The notes below the pieces were generated by a model. It worked only from the letters and a program-made list of their open reading frames with translations. It was not told the DNA's origin and did not search any database. A stretch of 64,000 bases of DNA from Ustulina deusta (lineage: Eukaryota > Ascomycota > Sordariomycetes > Xylariales > Xylariaceae). The stretch's first letter is position 1; each line of letters opens with the position of its first letter. A program made the position numbers and the translations under genes. Shown piece by piece: positions 11,056 to 21,493 of the stretch. The stretch spans positions 62,001 through 126,000 of the forward strand of contig JAJNNX010000016.1 in the NCBI GenBank assembly GCA_023159155.1. Reading direction: 5' to 3'.

Positions 11056-12772
11056 ATCGATAGCGACTGGGGGGGGTAGCCATCACGCCCCGCGTGTCCG
11101 AGGCGTTATCATCTAAAATATGTGTCCACGGACCTTTGTCAGTGTGTGTCCCTCCGCAGCGGGAATGGAGAGCTGGGTTGAGGGTTAATTCTGGTCTCAC
11201 CAAGAGTTTCGCGCTCCATGATATCCAGTCTTTTGTCAGCACACGACTCAATACCGGTCGTTCCGTTGGTTCTTCTTAAACCTTACTCGTAGTCGAAGCT
11301 GTCGGGAAAGGGGGGAGGGGGGGGGGGGGTCCAAAAACGCTCGTTTTGCCCGTGGTATGTGTGTCTGGTTTGTGGAATAAAACACACGAGATAGCAAGTT
11401 CTATACCTGGATAGACCAGCTCCTAGGTACGCAGGATGTATCAGATAGTTTAATGCTGGCGTGAAGCATACGAAGTCTTGTCAAGCTTGCAGATTTCGTT
11501 GGTAGTAGATAGATCACCCGTAGACAGACTTGGACACCGCCCTGTACACTTCCTCGCAGAACAACTGTCTCAGCATAGCCTCCATGTGTTACCTGGCTCG
11601 TGTACAGATGTTGTCGACTTAACGCTGCTCTTGCTAGGTACCCCTGTTCGGTGCTGTAGTGTACGGTGCATCGGCGCCATTCGCAGCGTCTATTTGCTTT
11701 TGTTTTTCGGTTGCGGGGTCTCTCGTCCAGAACTCCAGGATGCCTGGCCGATTCCTAACATCACTTATATACGTCATTTGCCCAAGCTCGAATTACCACC
11801 AATTACAACACAGATGCCTGTATAGTCGAGATAATACTGTCTTACCGTGGCAGGTCGGCTGAATACATATACCTGCTGTAGCTCTCGGGGAAACTCCACT
11901 TATTCATTGGGCTGGTTGGTACCAGTAGGCATCATGGGATGATTATTATCTGGACAGATGAAGAGTCTAGGTGACGCCACCTCGGCCACGATCGCCTACG
12001 CTCGATCTCTCGCTGCCTACCAGCAGCAGTCCTACGATGATGCACTCCACTTTCATAAACATCTGGCCCGAGTAGTGGCAAAACACCTCGAGCAGATCCA
12101 ATAGTGAAGGAAAACGAAACGCCACGACGAGCAACGACGAGAACACTTATCCAATTGTGCTGGTGGCGATTATCCAGACTACCGCCCGTATGTTCCCTAT
12201 GGCAGTAGTACTACGGCACAGGATCGACCCCCGAGCTAAGGTATAGGTATAGGTATAGGTATAGGTACAGTACATAAAGGCCGAGCTGCGATGAATGTGA
12301 GAGCTCCCAATGTTGCGTAGCGCCAAGACGATCACCATAAATTTCCCCGTAGATATATCCAAGGATCCAGACAAACTGCATCTTCATCCAGTAACCTGGT
12401 AGCCCTTAACCGCTGTGCTTAAGTCAAAATTATATTTCCCTCTCAGCAAATAAAATTGCATGCCCTTAGTGAAAGTGACGAGTTTCAGGAAACTTGCCTG
12501 TTAACAGCGCAGATAACTACTTTGCTCATAACCTTGGTACATCCGATGCCTCTTTCTGTCACGTATGATTTGCTTCATTGGTTCGGTGACTGACTGCCGG
12601 TCAATATGGCCTATTAGGCGTCACCCTTAACTGTTACCATCCTGTCGGTCCGTGGCTTTGACCACACCCCTCCATGGCAGTGCTTTCGGTCGCGCGCCGA
12701 GTGTCACAGCAGTAGGAAGGACGGGATTGGTATTACTAACACCAAGCCACCAAGCCAGCTGTCACCTCCAGT
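11056..12772. other. Intergenic, no firm gene
   Basis: The region contains a G-tract (11304-11329, including 13 consecutive G) with quadruplex potential, a GTATAG hexamer array, and a 48-codon frame at 11958-12104. That frame is preceded by an acceptor-like ACAG and reads like a helical C terminus (YARSLAAYQQQSYDDALHF). It may be a leftover exon but has no family match. Confidence 0.4.
12241..12270. repeat. Hexanucleotide array GTATAG x4 plus GTACAG
   Basis: Four perfect tandem hexamers and one variant. Similar CCTATA/CCTATG hexamers recur at 49.89 kb. Confidence 0.85.
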
Positions 12773-14713
12773 ATGGGAGCAATAGAGGGTCTCGCGGCCG
12801 CCCTCCGTGCACTCGCACCTACAACACTGGTCCTATATAGTGTTGGCTTGTGTCTACTCGCTGCCGTTGCCCGTGGTTTCTGGTCATGGCAGCGCCTACG
12901 ACATATACCCGGCCCATCTTTAGCCTCTGTCTCTTCAATCTGGATGGTCAAGAGATCCCTTACCGGGACACTTCATCAGCACTTGCACCATATTTCCAAG
13001 GTCTACGGTACAGTTGCTTGGACCCGTCAATACAGAAGCAAAAGAAAAGTAATGACTGACCCTGGCTAATAGGCCCGCTCGCTCGCATCGGTCCCAATGA
13101 ACTTCTTTCAACCGACCCCGATGTGTTGCGAAAGATGTCCGCCGTTCGTTCCCTCTATACAAAAGGTATCTTCTACGAGACCGGTCGCATCACGCCTGAA
13201 AATGATACAGTCGTCTCGCTGCGCGACGATGAGAAGCACCGGGCTCTAAGAGCTAAGATGGGAACCGCGGTAAGTTTATTTGCCGGCATTTCTTACACAT
13301 GATTATCAATTGCTAACGACAAAAAAAAACTTCAAGTTCGGCGGCAAGGAGAACGAGGGGTTTGGATTCAGCGCAGGGATCGACCGCCAAATCTTAGGAC
13401 TGGTTGATCTGATTGACGCCAAATACATATCCACCTCAACCGAGTACCGCCCAGTGCAGTTCTTCCAGAAAGTATCATTCTTTGCACTGGACGTGATAGG
13501 TGACATTTGTGAGTCATTCTCGGGATCATTTTGTTGTCGACGGAGCCAGAATCCATCCTCCCAAATCTCTCGTATATCACGCTCAAAATAGGGATGACTA
13601 ACTCCAAGGATTGCAGCATTTGGCAGAGCTTTTGGCTATCTTAGCCGAGATACTGATCTATACCAATACCATCAGATCAATGACGAGGCATTACCCTTGA
13701 TGAATGTCGTGTCGACAATGCCATGGCTAGCTGGCGTTCTCCATAAATGGCCGTTCAATAAAATGCTACCCACAGAAGGAGACAGGGTAGGCTTTGGACG
13801 TTTGATGGGGTGAGTTTCCCTTGTCTCGGAAATAAAAGCTTAACACAGCAAAGTCGTTAGCTGACAATCGCCAGGCTCGTGAAATCCGTAGTTGACGGGC
13901 GGCTGGCACCCGGTGCAACACGACAAAAGGACATGCTGCAAGCGTTCATCAGCAGTGGGATGACACGGAGCGAGTTAACGCAGCAGGTATTTGTGCAGAT
14001 GTGAGAGACCCCTGCTCACGACCCAGATGACATTATCACAGAGCTAAACGTGCGTTGATGTTAGCATTGCTGGCTCCGTATCGACAACGGCAGCAGTTTG
14101 CATGACCCTTCTCTGCCTTCTCACCAATCCCCCGGCCTATTCGGCACTGCAGCGAGAGATAGACGACGCGCTCTCCGCAGGAAAGCTCAGTAGTCCAGTC
14201 GCCGACTGCGAATCGAAGAGCATGCCGTACTTGCAGGCCGTGATCAAGGAAGGCCTCCGCTTCTACCCTCCTGTAATCGGACTGGGAAGCAAGCAAGTCC
14301 CAGAAGGCGGCGACATCATCAATGGCTATTACGTTCCTGAAGGGACCCAAATCGGCATGAACTTCTTCGGTCTCATGCGTTCCAAGGAGATATGGGGCCC
14401 CGACGCCGACGCATTCCGGCCGGAGCGATGGGTCGAGGCCAACGCAGACCAGGCAAGGAGGATGAATACGGTGGTAGACCTTGACTTTGGCTTTGGAAAG
14501 TACCAATGCCTCGGAAAGCCCATCGCCATGATGGAACTGAACAAGATTTTCGTCGAGCTATTACGGCGATATGACTTTACCATTGTGAACCCTCAAAGCC
14601 CCATGAAAGCTTGGAGTGCTATCTTTTGGGTGGTGGACGACTTCTGGCTCCGGATAACGAAAAGAGACAGAGGAAAGAGACAGGGCGCCCCGGAACTAGC
14701 TCGAGATGACTGA
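12773..14713 (+). CDS. Cytochrome P450 monooxygenase (pisatin-demethylase-like)
   Basis: Six exons (12773-13007, 13073-13269, 13337-13508, 13617-13809, 13875-14000, 14065-14713) join in phase to 523 aa, a normal microsomal P450 length. An N-terminal hydrophobic anchor (about residues 15-32) and an IPGP hinge are present. The ExxR motif is EGLR, the PERF-type motif is FRPERW, and the haem loop is FGFGKYQCLG with the ligand near Cys456. Segments such as YGPLARIGPNELL and KENEGFGF resemble pisatin-demethylase-like fungal P450s. The I-helix reads AGSVSTTAA, with Val where the oxygen-activating Asp/Glu normally stands. The substrate is unknown. It is tail-to-tail with an MDR reductase and close to a LaeA-like relic, so a small or decayed secondary-metabolism locus is possible. 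Confidence 0.88.
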
Positions 14714-15118
14714 TGCTTTCCCCAGGGTTGGTGCGACTACCTCAGCATTGCTTTTGCATCGGTCCCGCGCATTATCTACATGCACCGCTTTTGCCATTAC
14801 ATTATCACGGCACTTCGCACAGCACATCCTGCTGTCTCTATGCGTATGTGCGTATGTCATAGGCTCCCGGCAACCCCCTACCTCAAGGCGTGATAATTCG
14901 TTATCTTACAACTCTACATGTATTTTTGAGATTGCCACCTCGACTATTCTGTTCGCGAAGGTATATATCTCCATACACGTATGACTTCACATCTAGATAC
15001 CATATGCCAAACCAAGTATCACCTATCTAGGCAAAAAATATCGCTCAAGTCATAATTGAAGCATTCTTACTAGCTCTCCAGGCTCCGACTAATCCGGCAG
15101 ATCAACTATACGACGGAC
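14714..15118. other. Convergent 3' intergenic region
   Basis: About 400 bases between the tail-to-tail P450 and MDR reductase. It should hold both 3' UTRs. No gene seen. Confidence 0.5.
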
Positions 15119-16292
15119 CTAGCTGACCCCCTCCGTATCCGATAGTCTGAAGACATATTTCACAGCATTCGCCTTCCCATCCATCAAGTTCTCCAAGGCC
15201 TGCTGAACGCCGCCCAGCCCACCTGGCACAATCTCCTGGGGCTGTGGTTTAAACCAGCCCTCAAACACCCCGCGGGCAAAGTAGCGAAAGTAGATATATC
15301 CAAAGTCTTTCGCGTCCTTATGCACGGCCCCTACATTGGTCAGAGAGCGTTCGATATACGGCGGGATAGCGTTGTAATCCTGTCCAGGCAAAACGAGAGT
15401 GATTTTTGCGCCGTCGTCGAGGACCTTGCCGAGGTTGACATAGCTGCCTTTCTCAGAGACGGCATCAAAAGCGTAGAGCATGGGTCTGCCATCCGCGGCT
15501 TTCTTTAGGTTCTCTACGAGCGCGTCGTCGCCTTCGCGGTAATCCAGTATCACGTCCCCTTTGCTGCGGTCAATAAGCTTTTCGACATGTGCGCTCGAGC
15601 GCCCGGCGACACATATTAGCGGGTGAATGTTGCTCTGCTGCGCAAGCTGGATAGCGTAGGATCCTACGGCGGACGCGGCGCCGTAGATAATGACTGGGAT
15701 AGGTTCGGTGGCCTGCACCCAGGGTTGCGGCAGTCCGAGGCGAAGGTACAAGCCTATCGCCGACGTCATGGCGGCTAAGGGGATAGCAGCAGCCTCTACC
15801 AATATATTAGCCAGTCATATAGGCGGGTAGGCCTGTCACTCCTCCACGAAAGCGACATTTCTTCTCTCTTCCTAGGCGGCTGTTTCTCTCTCACCTTCGA
15901 AACTAGTGTGCTCAGGGATGTGGAATGTCGTGTGCTGCCAAGCCACAGCATACTCGGCGTAGGAACCACCGGGCGTCATCATCTCGTGGAAGGCGGCTAC
16001 ACGATCGCCGGGCTTAAACTCGTAAACATTCTCACCCACCTCATGAACAACGCCAGCAATATCGTCCCCTTGGTTCAACGTAGTGCCCATCCAAAGGGGA
16101 ATTTTCCAGTCCTTGGGGTTGGAGCCGCTCACGACGACCTTGATAACGACCTGCTGGGCCCCCGGCTTAGGGATCGGCGAGTCGATAATCTGGACCTTGG
16201 GCCCTAGAATGGTATTAGCTTGGTCAAATGCATTTTTTCGTCATTGATGTGAGGTTGGAGATACCTTTGCTGACAACGGCTTCCTTCATCAT
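15119..16292 (-). CDS. MDR-superfamily quinone/enoyl reductase (zinc-independent)
   Basis: Three exons (16292-16265, 16203-15895, 15795-15119) join in phase to 337 aa. The first exon is only 28 nt (MMKEAVVSK). Domain order is typical: a GroES-like N-terminal domain with GSNPKDWK, GDDIAGVVHEVG and FKPGDRVAAF, then HTSFEEAAAIPLAAMTSA, then a Rossmann fold with IYGAASAVGSYAIQLAQ (residues about 155-175). The Cys/His ligands of zinc alcohol dehydrogenases are absent, so this is a zeta-crystallin/ToxD-like NADPH reductase. Known members act as quinone reductases or trans-acting enoyl reductases of polyketide clusters, but there is no polyketide synthase here. Start: two adjacent ATGs; the upstream one is used. 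Confidence 0.85.
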
Positions 16293-16891
16293 GACCCTCG
16301 GCACGTTGTGCGTGTGTTCACGCGAGGAAGATGGAAGATGGGTATTCTCCACTTGTACCTAGACAAGGGGGCATCAGGTGAAGCGCACTTGTCAAAACAG
16401 AAATTTGGTAACGTAATCTGGATAATTACCCTAGATTGTATGGTCACTGGCTAGTGAGAGCTATCGCGGTACTTCAGCATCGCGTCATCGGGGGCATGCG
16501 GGGTCCTTGGTCCGCGGCAGTTCTCTCATGTTCAATACATAGGTTGTGTATCCACAGCTACGCAGCAAATATATATCACATGCGGTCGATAACCCGACCG
16601 GCTTCACATCCGTCCTGTACAAGCTTAACCAACCAACAGTATTGCCGTCAAGTCAAGTCATCTGGGAACCACCCAAATCTCAACCAGCTCTGACATTCAC
16701 CTATTACTGCCTCGCAAAATTACTTCAGAATGATCGCCAGGGTCATATACAAGTTTTTGTACAATACATAAGCCCCCCCCCACCCGTGACCATCTAGGGA
16801 GTACACGCAGAGGGTTGAGTAAAACCTGCCAGTAGCCACTAGCTATGAATTTGGTGAGTTGAGGCACCGCGTGCCTGTAATGTTTGTCCCT
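16293..16891. other. Intergenic between MDR reductase and ZZ/EF-hand gene
   Basis: 600 bases holding the MDR promoter side and the 3' side of the ZZ/EF gene. No coding or RNA feature recognised. Confidence 0.5.
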
Positions 16892-19864
16892 CTATGATGG
16901 GATGCAGAAGTCGATCCAGCTGCCCAAGTAAGCTAGGCGATTTTTCAAACCGTCCTGGAATTCGTGCTCCCTATATATTTCTTCGAATTCCGCATAGCTG
17001 AGGCGGCCCCATCCACCCCGCTCTCTTGCCTCTTGCTCGGCTTCATCAAGCACCTTCCACAATGCTAATGTCGCACGTGGGATATGGCTCGGCGTGTCTG
17101 GTCTCGCGCTATGAGCTTCCGAGACTGATGGCGTTCCTTGGCCGTCTGTGGATGCTCCTGATGTCTTAGATGCCGAGGTTGAACTCTCGTTCTGGCCGTT
17201 ATTACCTGAAAATTGCGTGGAGACGATGTGAGCCGCTTGTGACGCGCTATTGGGCATAAATTGTGGCATTGTGGGATCGCGATATCCCGTTGCAACCGAT
17301 GCAGAATTGTCTGGCGAAGCCGTTGCTGCCGGCTGAACGTTTCTGGTTTGATCACTCTGTAAATACTGCTCAGCATTTTGGGTTTGACGCTCAGTTGCCC
17401 CGCATGGGTGTGCCTCGTCTGTAACAGCTGGGCTGGTGACAGTATAGCCGCTAGCGGATAGTAACTCTTGTAGGCCTTGCTGCTGGATTGACCGTCTATC
17501 GAACGAGGGTCGGAAAGGAGGTGGTTCTGGAGATTCTTTTGTAGACTTCTCATTCTCATTCTGTAATTCGAAAGTATCGAGGAGCTGACGGTACTTTTCT
17601 CGCTGCTCTTTAGTCTCGGCTGCGCGTACTGCGAGGTCTTCCTTCTTCTTAAACAGCGCATCTAACAGCTCATTAAACGCCTGTTGAGTGATTTGATAGA
17701 GAATCTCTTTTCCAGCATCTCGCTCAGCGTCTGGGATCTCCATACCACCCCAACGCTCTGGCACGCTACGCGAAGATGTAGAAGGATTTGACCTGGTTTC
17801 GAAGTCGTCAGTGTCTTCGGCGAAGCGCACTTTAGACGACGATCGCGACCTAGGAGACAGAAACGGCGGGGCCGACTTCGAAGGCTCCGCAATGTCATTA
17901 ACGTTCGCTAGTATGTCTTGCTCGTCACGCCAACCCTGAGGGGCCATGCCTCCCTCTTCCTCGTCTAAATAAAATTGGCGCCGTTTCCATCGCTCGTAGA
18001 GCTGCTTGCGTGCAATGACTCTTTTCCGCTTATCAAAATTTAACTGCTGCGGACTGGCAAACGACTCGTGCTGGGGCTGTAGCTCTCTTGGTAATGCGTT
18101 AGCGAATTCCCTAGCATCAGGTGGCCCCGGAGATACGACATGATTCCCGCCGTCATCGATAGAGGGATGGCTCATTTCGCCCTCGTCGTCCATGTGGTCG
18201 TCAGGTGTACTTTGATAGTCTTCGTCAGAAGATGCAGTCTCGCCATCATCAGCCAAAAAAACCCTTGGTTCTTGCTGACGGATCGAATCTAGGATTTCGT
18301 CTAGCTGGGCGTGATCGCCGGAGAGCAATGAAGCGAGATCAACGGTACTACGAGGTGGATTTAGGATGCCCGACCAGTAGTGAGTATCTCTCGCGGGAGA
18401 TTGAGGCCTGCGAGAGGAGGACCCAAAAGACTCGGTGAAAAGGCTTTGGTTGCTATTTCGTGCGAATAGGTCCCGGAGTATATCCTCACGGCTGGACGTG
18501 TCAGGCTTGTCTTCGCCCACGGCGCCTTTGCCGTCTGGGACCTCAACCTCGCCTCCGGACCGAAAGACTTTGCCATCCATTGGCCGGCCGCCCTCAGCAT
18601 CTGGGATTCTCTGATCTCTGCCGAATAAACTACTGATAGGTTGCCTGCTGTTGACAAGTTGCTGAACCTCGACATTGGTCATCATATAATCGTCCAAGCC
18701 TTCGACCGTGTCCCGGTGCATCTGCTTGTAGGAAACGTAATAGGCTCGGAACATGCGCAAGAAGTCACGACGGCTGACATAGCCATCGCTATCGACATCG
18801 TAGCCATCGAAAGTCCTCTTCAGTTTATCCTTTCGTCTCTTATATGAAACACCATGCAGATACTCCTCAAAGCCGATGAGATCGTCGTGATTGGTATCGT
18901 AGAATGCAAACATGCGATCATGAATTAGATTCGGGGCGGGGTGACGATAGCCGGCTGAGGGTACCAAGCAGCGCTCAAAGGTCTTGCGATCCATAGCGAG
19001 GCAGAGATGATTCGGGTCCTCTCTCCACTCAGTGTTCGCCATGAAGGTCCACTGCTCCCAGAGAGCATCTAGCTCAACACGTTCGAAGCCAGTCTCGTGA
19101 GACCACTTGGCAAGTAGATGTCTCGGTAGGTTTTGCGGGACGTTGTTCGGGTCTCCGGGATACCATGGAGGCTGTACATGTCTCGCAGCCGAGGACGGCA
19201 CTGGGACCTTTACTTTGTAGAAGACGTGGGCTTTGTTGTGCGAGCCTTGGGACTCGCACATCTCGCAGAGATCAAAGTCGGGGCAGTTGGCACAACGATA
19301 ACGAATGCCGCGAATAGGCAACATGCCACATCCGTTGCACAGACAGCCACGGTGAACGTAGGCATTGCGGCGCGCGTTGTCTTCAGACACCCTAAACAGC
19401 AAGGTGACTATGTTCTCGCCGGTGCGCTGGCGGGCGGGCGGGGAAGCATCATTGTACCACTCGTCAGGTTGCTCGGCCAGCTGAGGGTCAGGGTCAGAAC
19501 CAGGGACAGGGACAGGGACAGAGGAAGAGGCGGCATTAGGGTCGGCGGCTGCGGTGTCGTCTAGGGGGGGAGCGAAGGAGAAGGCGGGAGCGTCGGCATG
19601 GTCGTCGCCGTGAGATTCCGAGCCCGACGAGTCGTCTCGTCGCTGATTGGGACGGCGGGGTCGTCGCAAGGCGTTACGGCGGTGCAGACGTGAACCCGGA
19701 CCCCGAACCGAACCAAGCGCGTCGTCGAGGTCTGGTTGCTCGGCCGAATGGCGACGATAATAGTAATACCCCAAAGAAACCGCCGCGAGGGCCGAGGCCA
19801 AGGCAATGGCTATTCTAGGGCGGGTGAGCGTCGATGCGACTGCTGTGGACGACGACGTGGCCAT
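16892..19864 (-). CDS. Membrane-anchored ZZ zinc-finger and EF-hand protein
   Basis: A single uninterrupted frame of 990 aa from the ATG at 19864 (MATSSST). An in-frame TTG further upstream is not used. Residues about 15-35 form a transmembrane segment ending in YYYYRR. A ZZ-type zinc finger covers about 171-215 (CLCNGCGMLPIRG, YRCANCPDFDLCEMC, then H...H). Two EF-hand loops follow at about 323-334 (DTNHDDLIGFEE) and 356-367 (DVDSDGYVSRRD), both with acceptable Ca2+ ligands. The remainder is long, polar and disordered, with a charged helical stretch near 740-800. It resembles conserved fungal 'EF-hand/ZZ domain' proteins of unknown function. I infer a membrane-tethered Ca2+-responsive adaptor. 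The promoter side (20.3-20.8 kb) is rich in TAGGTA words. Confidence 0.85.
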   Translation of the reverse strand: MATSSSTAVASTLTRPRIAIALASALAAVSLGYYYYRRHSAEQPDLDDALGSVRGPGSRLHRRNALRRPRRPNQRRDDSSGSESHGDDHADAPAFSFAPPLDDTAAADPNAASSSVPVPVPGSDPDPQLAEQPDEWYNDASPPARQRTGENIVTLLFRVSEDNARRNAYVHRGCLCNGCGMLPIRGIRYRCANCPDFDLCEMCESQGSHNKAHVFYKVKVPVPSSAARHVQPPWYPGDPNNVPQNLPRHLLAKWSHETGFERVELDALWEQWTFMANTEWREDPNHLCLAMDRKTFERCLVPSAGYRHPAPNLIHDRMFAFYDTNHDDLIGFEEYLHGVSYKRRKDKLKRTFDGYDVDSDGYVSRRDFLRMFRAYYVSYKQMHRDTVEGLDDYMMTNVEVQQLVNSRQPISSLFGRDQRIPDAEGGRPMDGKVFRSGGEVEVPDGKGAVGEDKPDTSSREDILRDLFARNSNQSLFTESFGSSSRRPQSPARDTHYWSGILNPPRSTVDLASLLSGDHAQLDEILDSIRQQEPRVFLADDGETASSDEDYQSTPDDHMDDEGEMSHPSIDDGGNHVVSPGPPDAREFANALPRELQPQHESFASPQQLNFDKRKRVIARKQLYERWKRRQFYLDEEEGGMAPQGWRDEQDILANVNDIAEPSKSAPPFLSPRSRSSSKVRFAEDTDDFETRSNPSTSSRSVPERWGGMEIPDAERDAGKEILYQITQQAFNELLDALFKKKEDLAVRAAETKEQREKYRQLLDTFELQNENEKSTKESPEPPPFRPSFDRRSIQQQGLQELLSASGYTVTSPAVTDEAHPCGATERQTQNAEQYLQSDQTRNVQPAATASPDNSASVATGYRDPTMPQFMPNSASQAAHIVSTQFSGNNGQNESSTSASKTSGASTDGQGTPSVSEAHSARPDTPSHIPRATLALWKVLDEAEQEARERGGWGRLSYAEFEEIYREHEFQDGLKNRLAYLGSWIDFCIPS

Positions 19865-20369
19865 GCCGGGAGCTCGACGGTCATCGCGGCCGACAACAAG
19901 ACCGGCGAACAAACGATATCACGATGCGACGACGGGAAGGCTTCTCAATCAAACATGGGAGACGGTATGGGCGGAAGCTCGCAACGCTGATCTTCCGATC
20001 TTGTGCCCCTATTCTATCGTTGGTGTCGTTGTTTTCTTTTCTTTTCTTTTTCTTCGTCTTTGCTCTCTGTTTGTTTCTTTTCCTGATGCAGCCGTAATTG
20101 TTATTTCGCCGGTGTCCTTCTTATATCGTATGATGGCTGGAATGCAAGAGTGGTTGGATGGACGGCTTGGGTCGATCGTCTCGTCAGTGGTATTGTTGAT
20201 GACTGGCTGGATATCGTACACAGGTGACAACTACCGATGCCGTGTAACTTGATTCTTACCTGGACCAGGTATCTACAGGCCGTGTCTGGCCGTAAATTTA
20301 GGCGGTGAGTGGTGGCAAAGATCCGTGCAGTCTCCAAGGGAAGAAGGCATTGGGAGGTGTTTCCTCCAT

Positions 20370-20760
20370 ATTTAGTATACTGTACTACCTACTAAGGAGG
20401 CTAAGCACCTACCTAACCTATGTAGGTAGGTAATCCCAAGCTCCCTCTGGTGGTACCTACTACCTCTCTATGTTATATCAGAAATATGGCATTATAGTAG
20501 GTAGGTATATATATATATCTAGGTATACTGCCCACGAATCCACCTACCTGGATAACAAACTACATACTACATTGTACCTAAGTAAGTACTTACTTATGTA
20601 GGTACCCGGCGACCTACATACTTTATCTTCTAGATAAGGCTCCAGTTTACCTAGGGGTTTCTGTAGCGGGCTACTCAATCCCTGTCCCCCACCTCGATCG
20701 ATCCACGACTATAGGTACCATAGGTATCCAGCGGAGCCGATCTTCTACCCTCAGGTAAGT
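20370..20760. promoter_or_regulatory. Cluster of TAGGTA/TACCTA words upstream of ZZ/EF gene
   Basis: Repeated GTAGGTAGGT, GGTACCTAC, CCTACCTGG and TAAGTACTTA words occur within 400 bases. Comparable clusters precede several other genes in the window (44.3-44.9, 51.2-52.3, 56.5 kb). The function is unknown; the promoter role is inferred from position. Confidence 0.4.
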
Positions 20761-21020
20761 AGAAAACCAAATATTGATCCTGACAATTGTTATGAACTGA
20801 TCTGGCATATTAGGATATATAAGTTGATTACATATGCAGATTATAAGCTGTATAATACAGCAACCTTTGTTAAGTGCCGACTTTGTTTCTTCAAGTGGCC
20901 TAATGACCTGCCTAATGTGCTATTCAATTGCTTTTGCAACAAGAACCCACCTAAGTAAGTACTTAGCTAGGTAGTTGTCCAAGTGCTTAACGTTACTATT
21001 CTCAGGTTCCCAGCACCGAC

Positions 21021-21260
21021 GGTGGGCCATTGGGACCACTTGTGACAAAACGTAAATCGTAAAACGGGAGGAGATGATAAACAAGGTCACCCTGTTTTTT
21101 ATAACCTTAATAACTTTACAACCAGTTACCCGAATATTATATAATGCATACCTTATTTTTTGTTATTTTTATTTTTATTTTTTAATGCCATATTTATTTT
21201 TATTAAGCCTATATTTATAATATTATTATGTTTTATCACTTGTAGTCTTAATAGCCCACC
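21021..21260 (+). mobile_element. MITE-like TIR element, copy A
   Basis: About 240 bp. The left terminus reads GGTGGGCCATTGGGACCACT and continues TGTGACAAAAC. The right terminus (21228-21260) is its inverted, C-to-T-decayed counterpart (ATGTTTTATCACTTGTAG...GCCCACC). The interior is AT-rich with no coding capacity. It matches the reverse complement of copy B through the interior, for example TTAATAACTTTACAAC and CGAATATTATATAAT. Confidence 0.8.
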
Positions 21261-21263
21261 TAG

Positions 21264-21493
21264 GGAGGGCCAGGAGGACTTTTTCTGACAAAACATAAAA
21301 ATATAATCTTGGCATAATAAATAAAGCCTAATAACCCTATAAATATAGGCTTTATAAAAATAAAAATGATATTAAAAAATAAAGAAAAAAATAACAAAAA
21401 ATAAGGTATATATTATATAATATTCGGATAACTTGTTGTAAAGTTATTAAATACTTTTTTATGTTTTGTCGCAAGTGGTCCCACTGGCCCTCC
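21264..21493 (-). mobile_element. MITE-like TIR element, copy B (inverted)
   Basis: About 230 bp, immediately beside copy A and in the opposite orientation. Termini are GGAGGGCCAGGAGGACT...GACAAAACATAAA (left) and ATGTTTTGTCGCAAGTGGTC...GGCCCTCC (right). Together the two copies make a palindrome of about 470 bp. There is no transposase; a non-autonomous DNA transposon is inferred. Confidence 0.8.

Noticed and set aside
11304..11329. G-run as a telomere-like or sequencing artefact signal
   Set aside because: There is no TTAGGG repeat, so it is not telomeric. It may still be a quadruplex-forming tract and is mentioned only in the gap entry.
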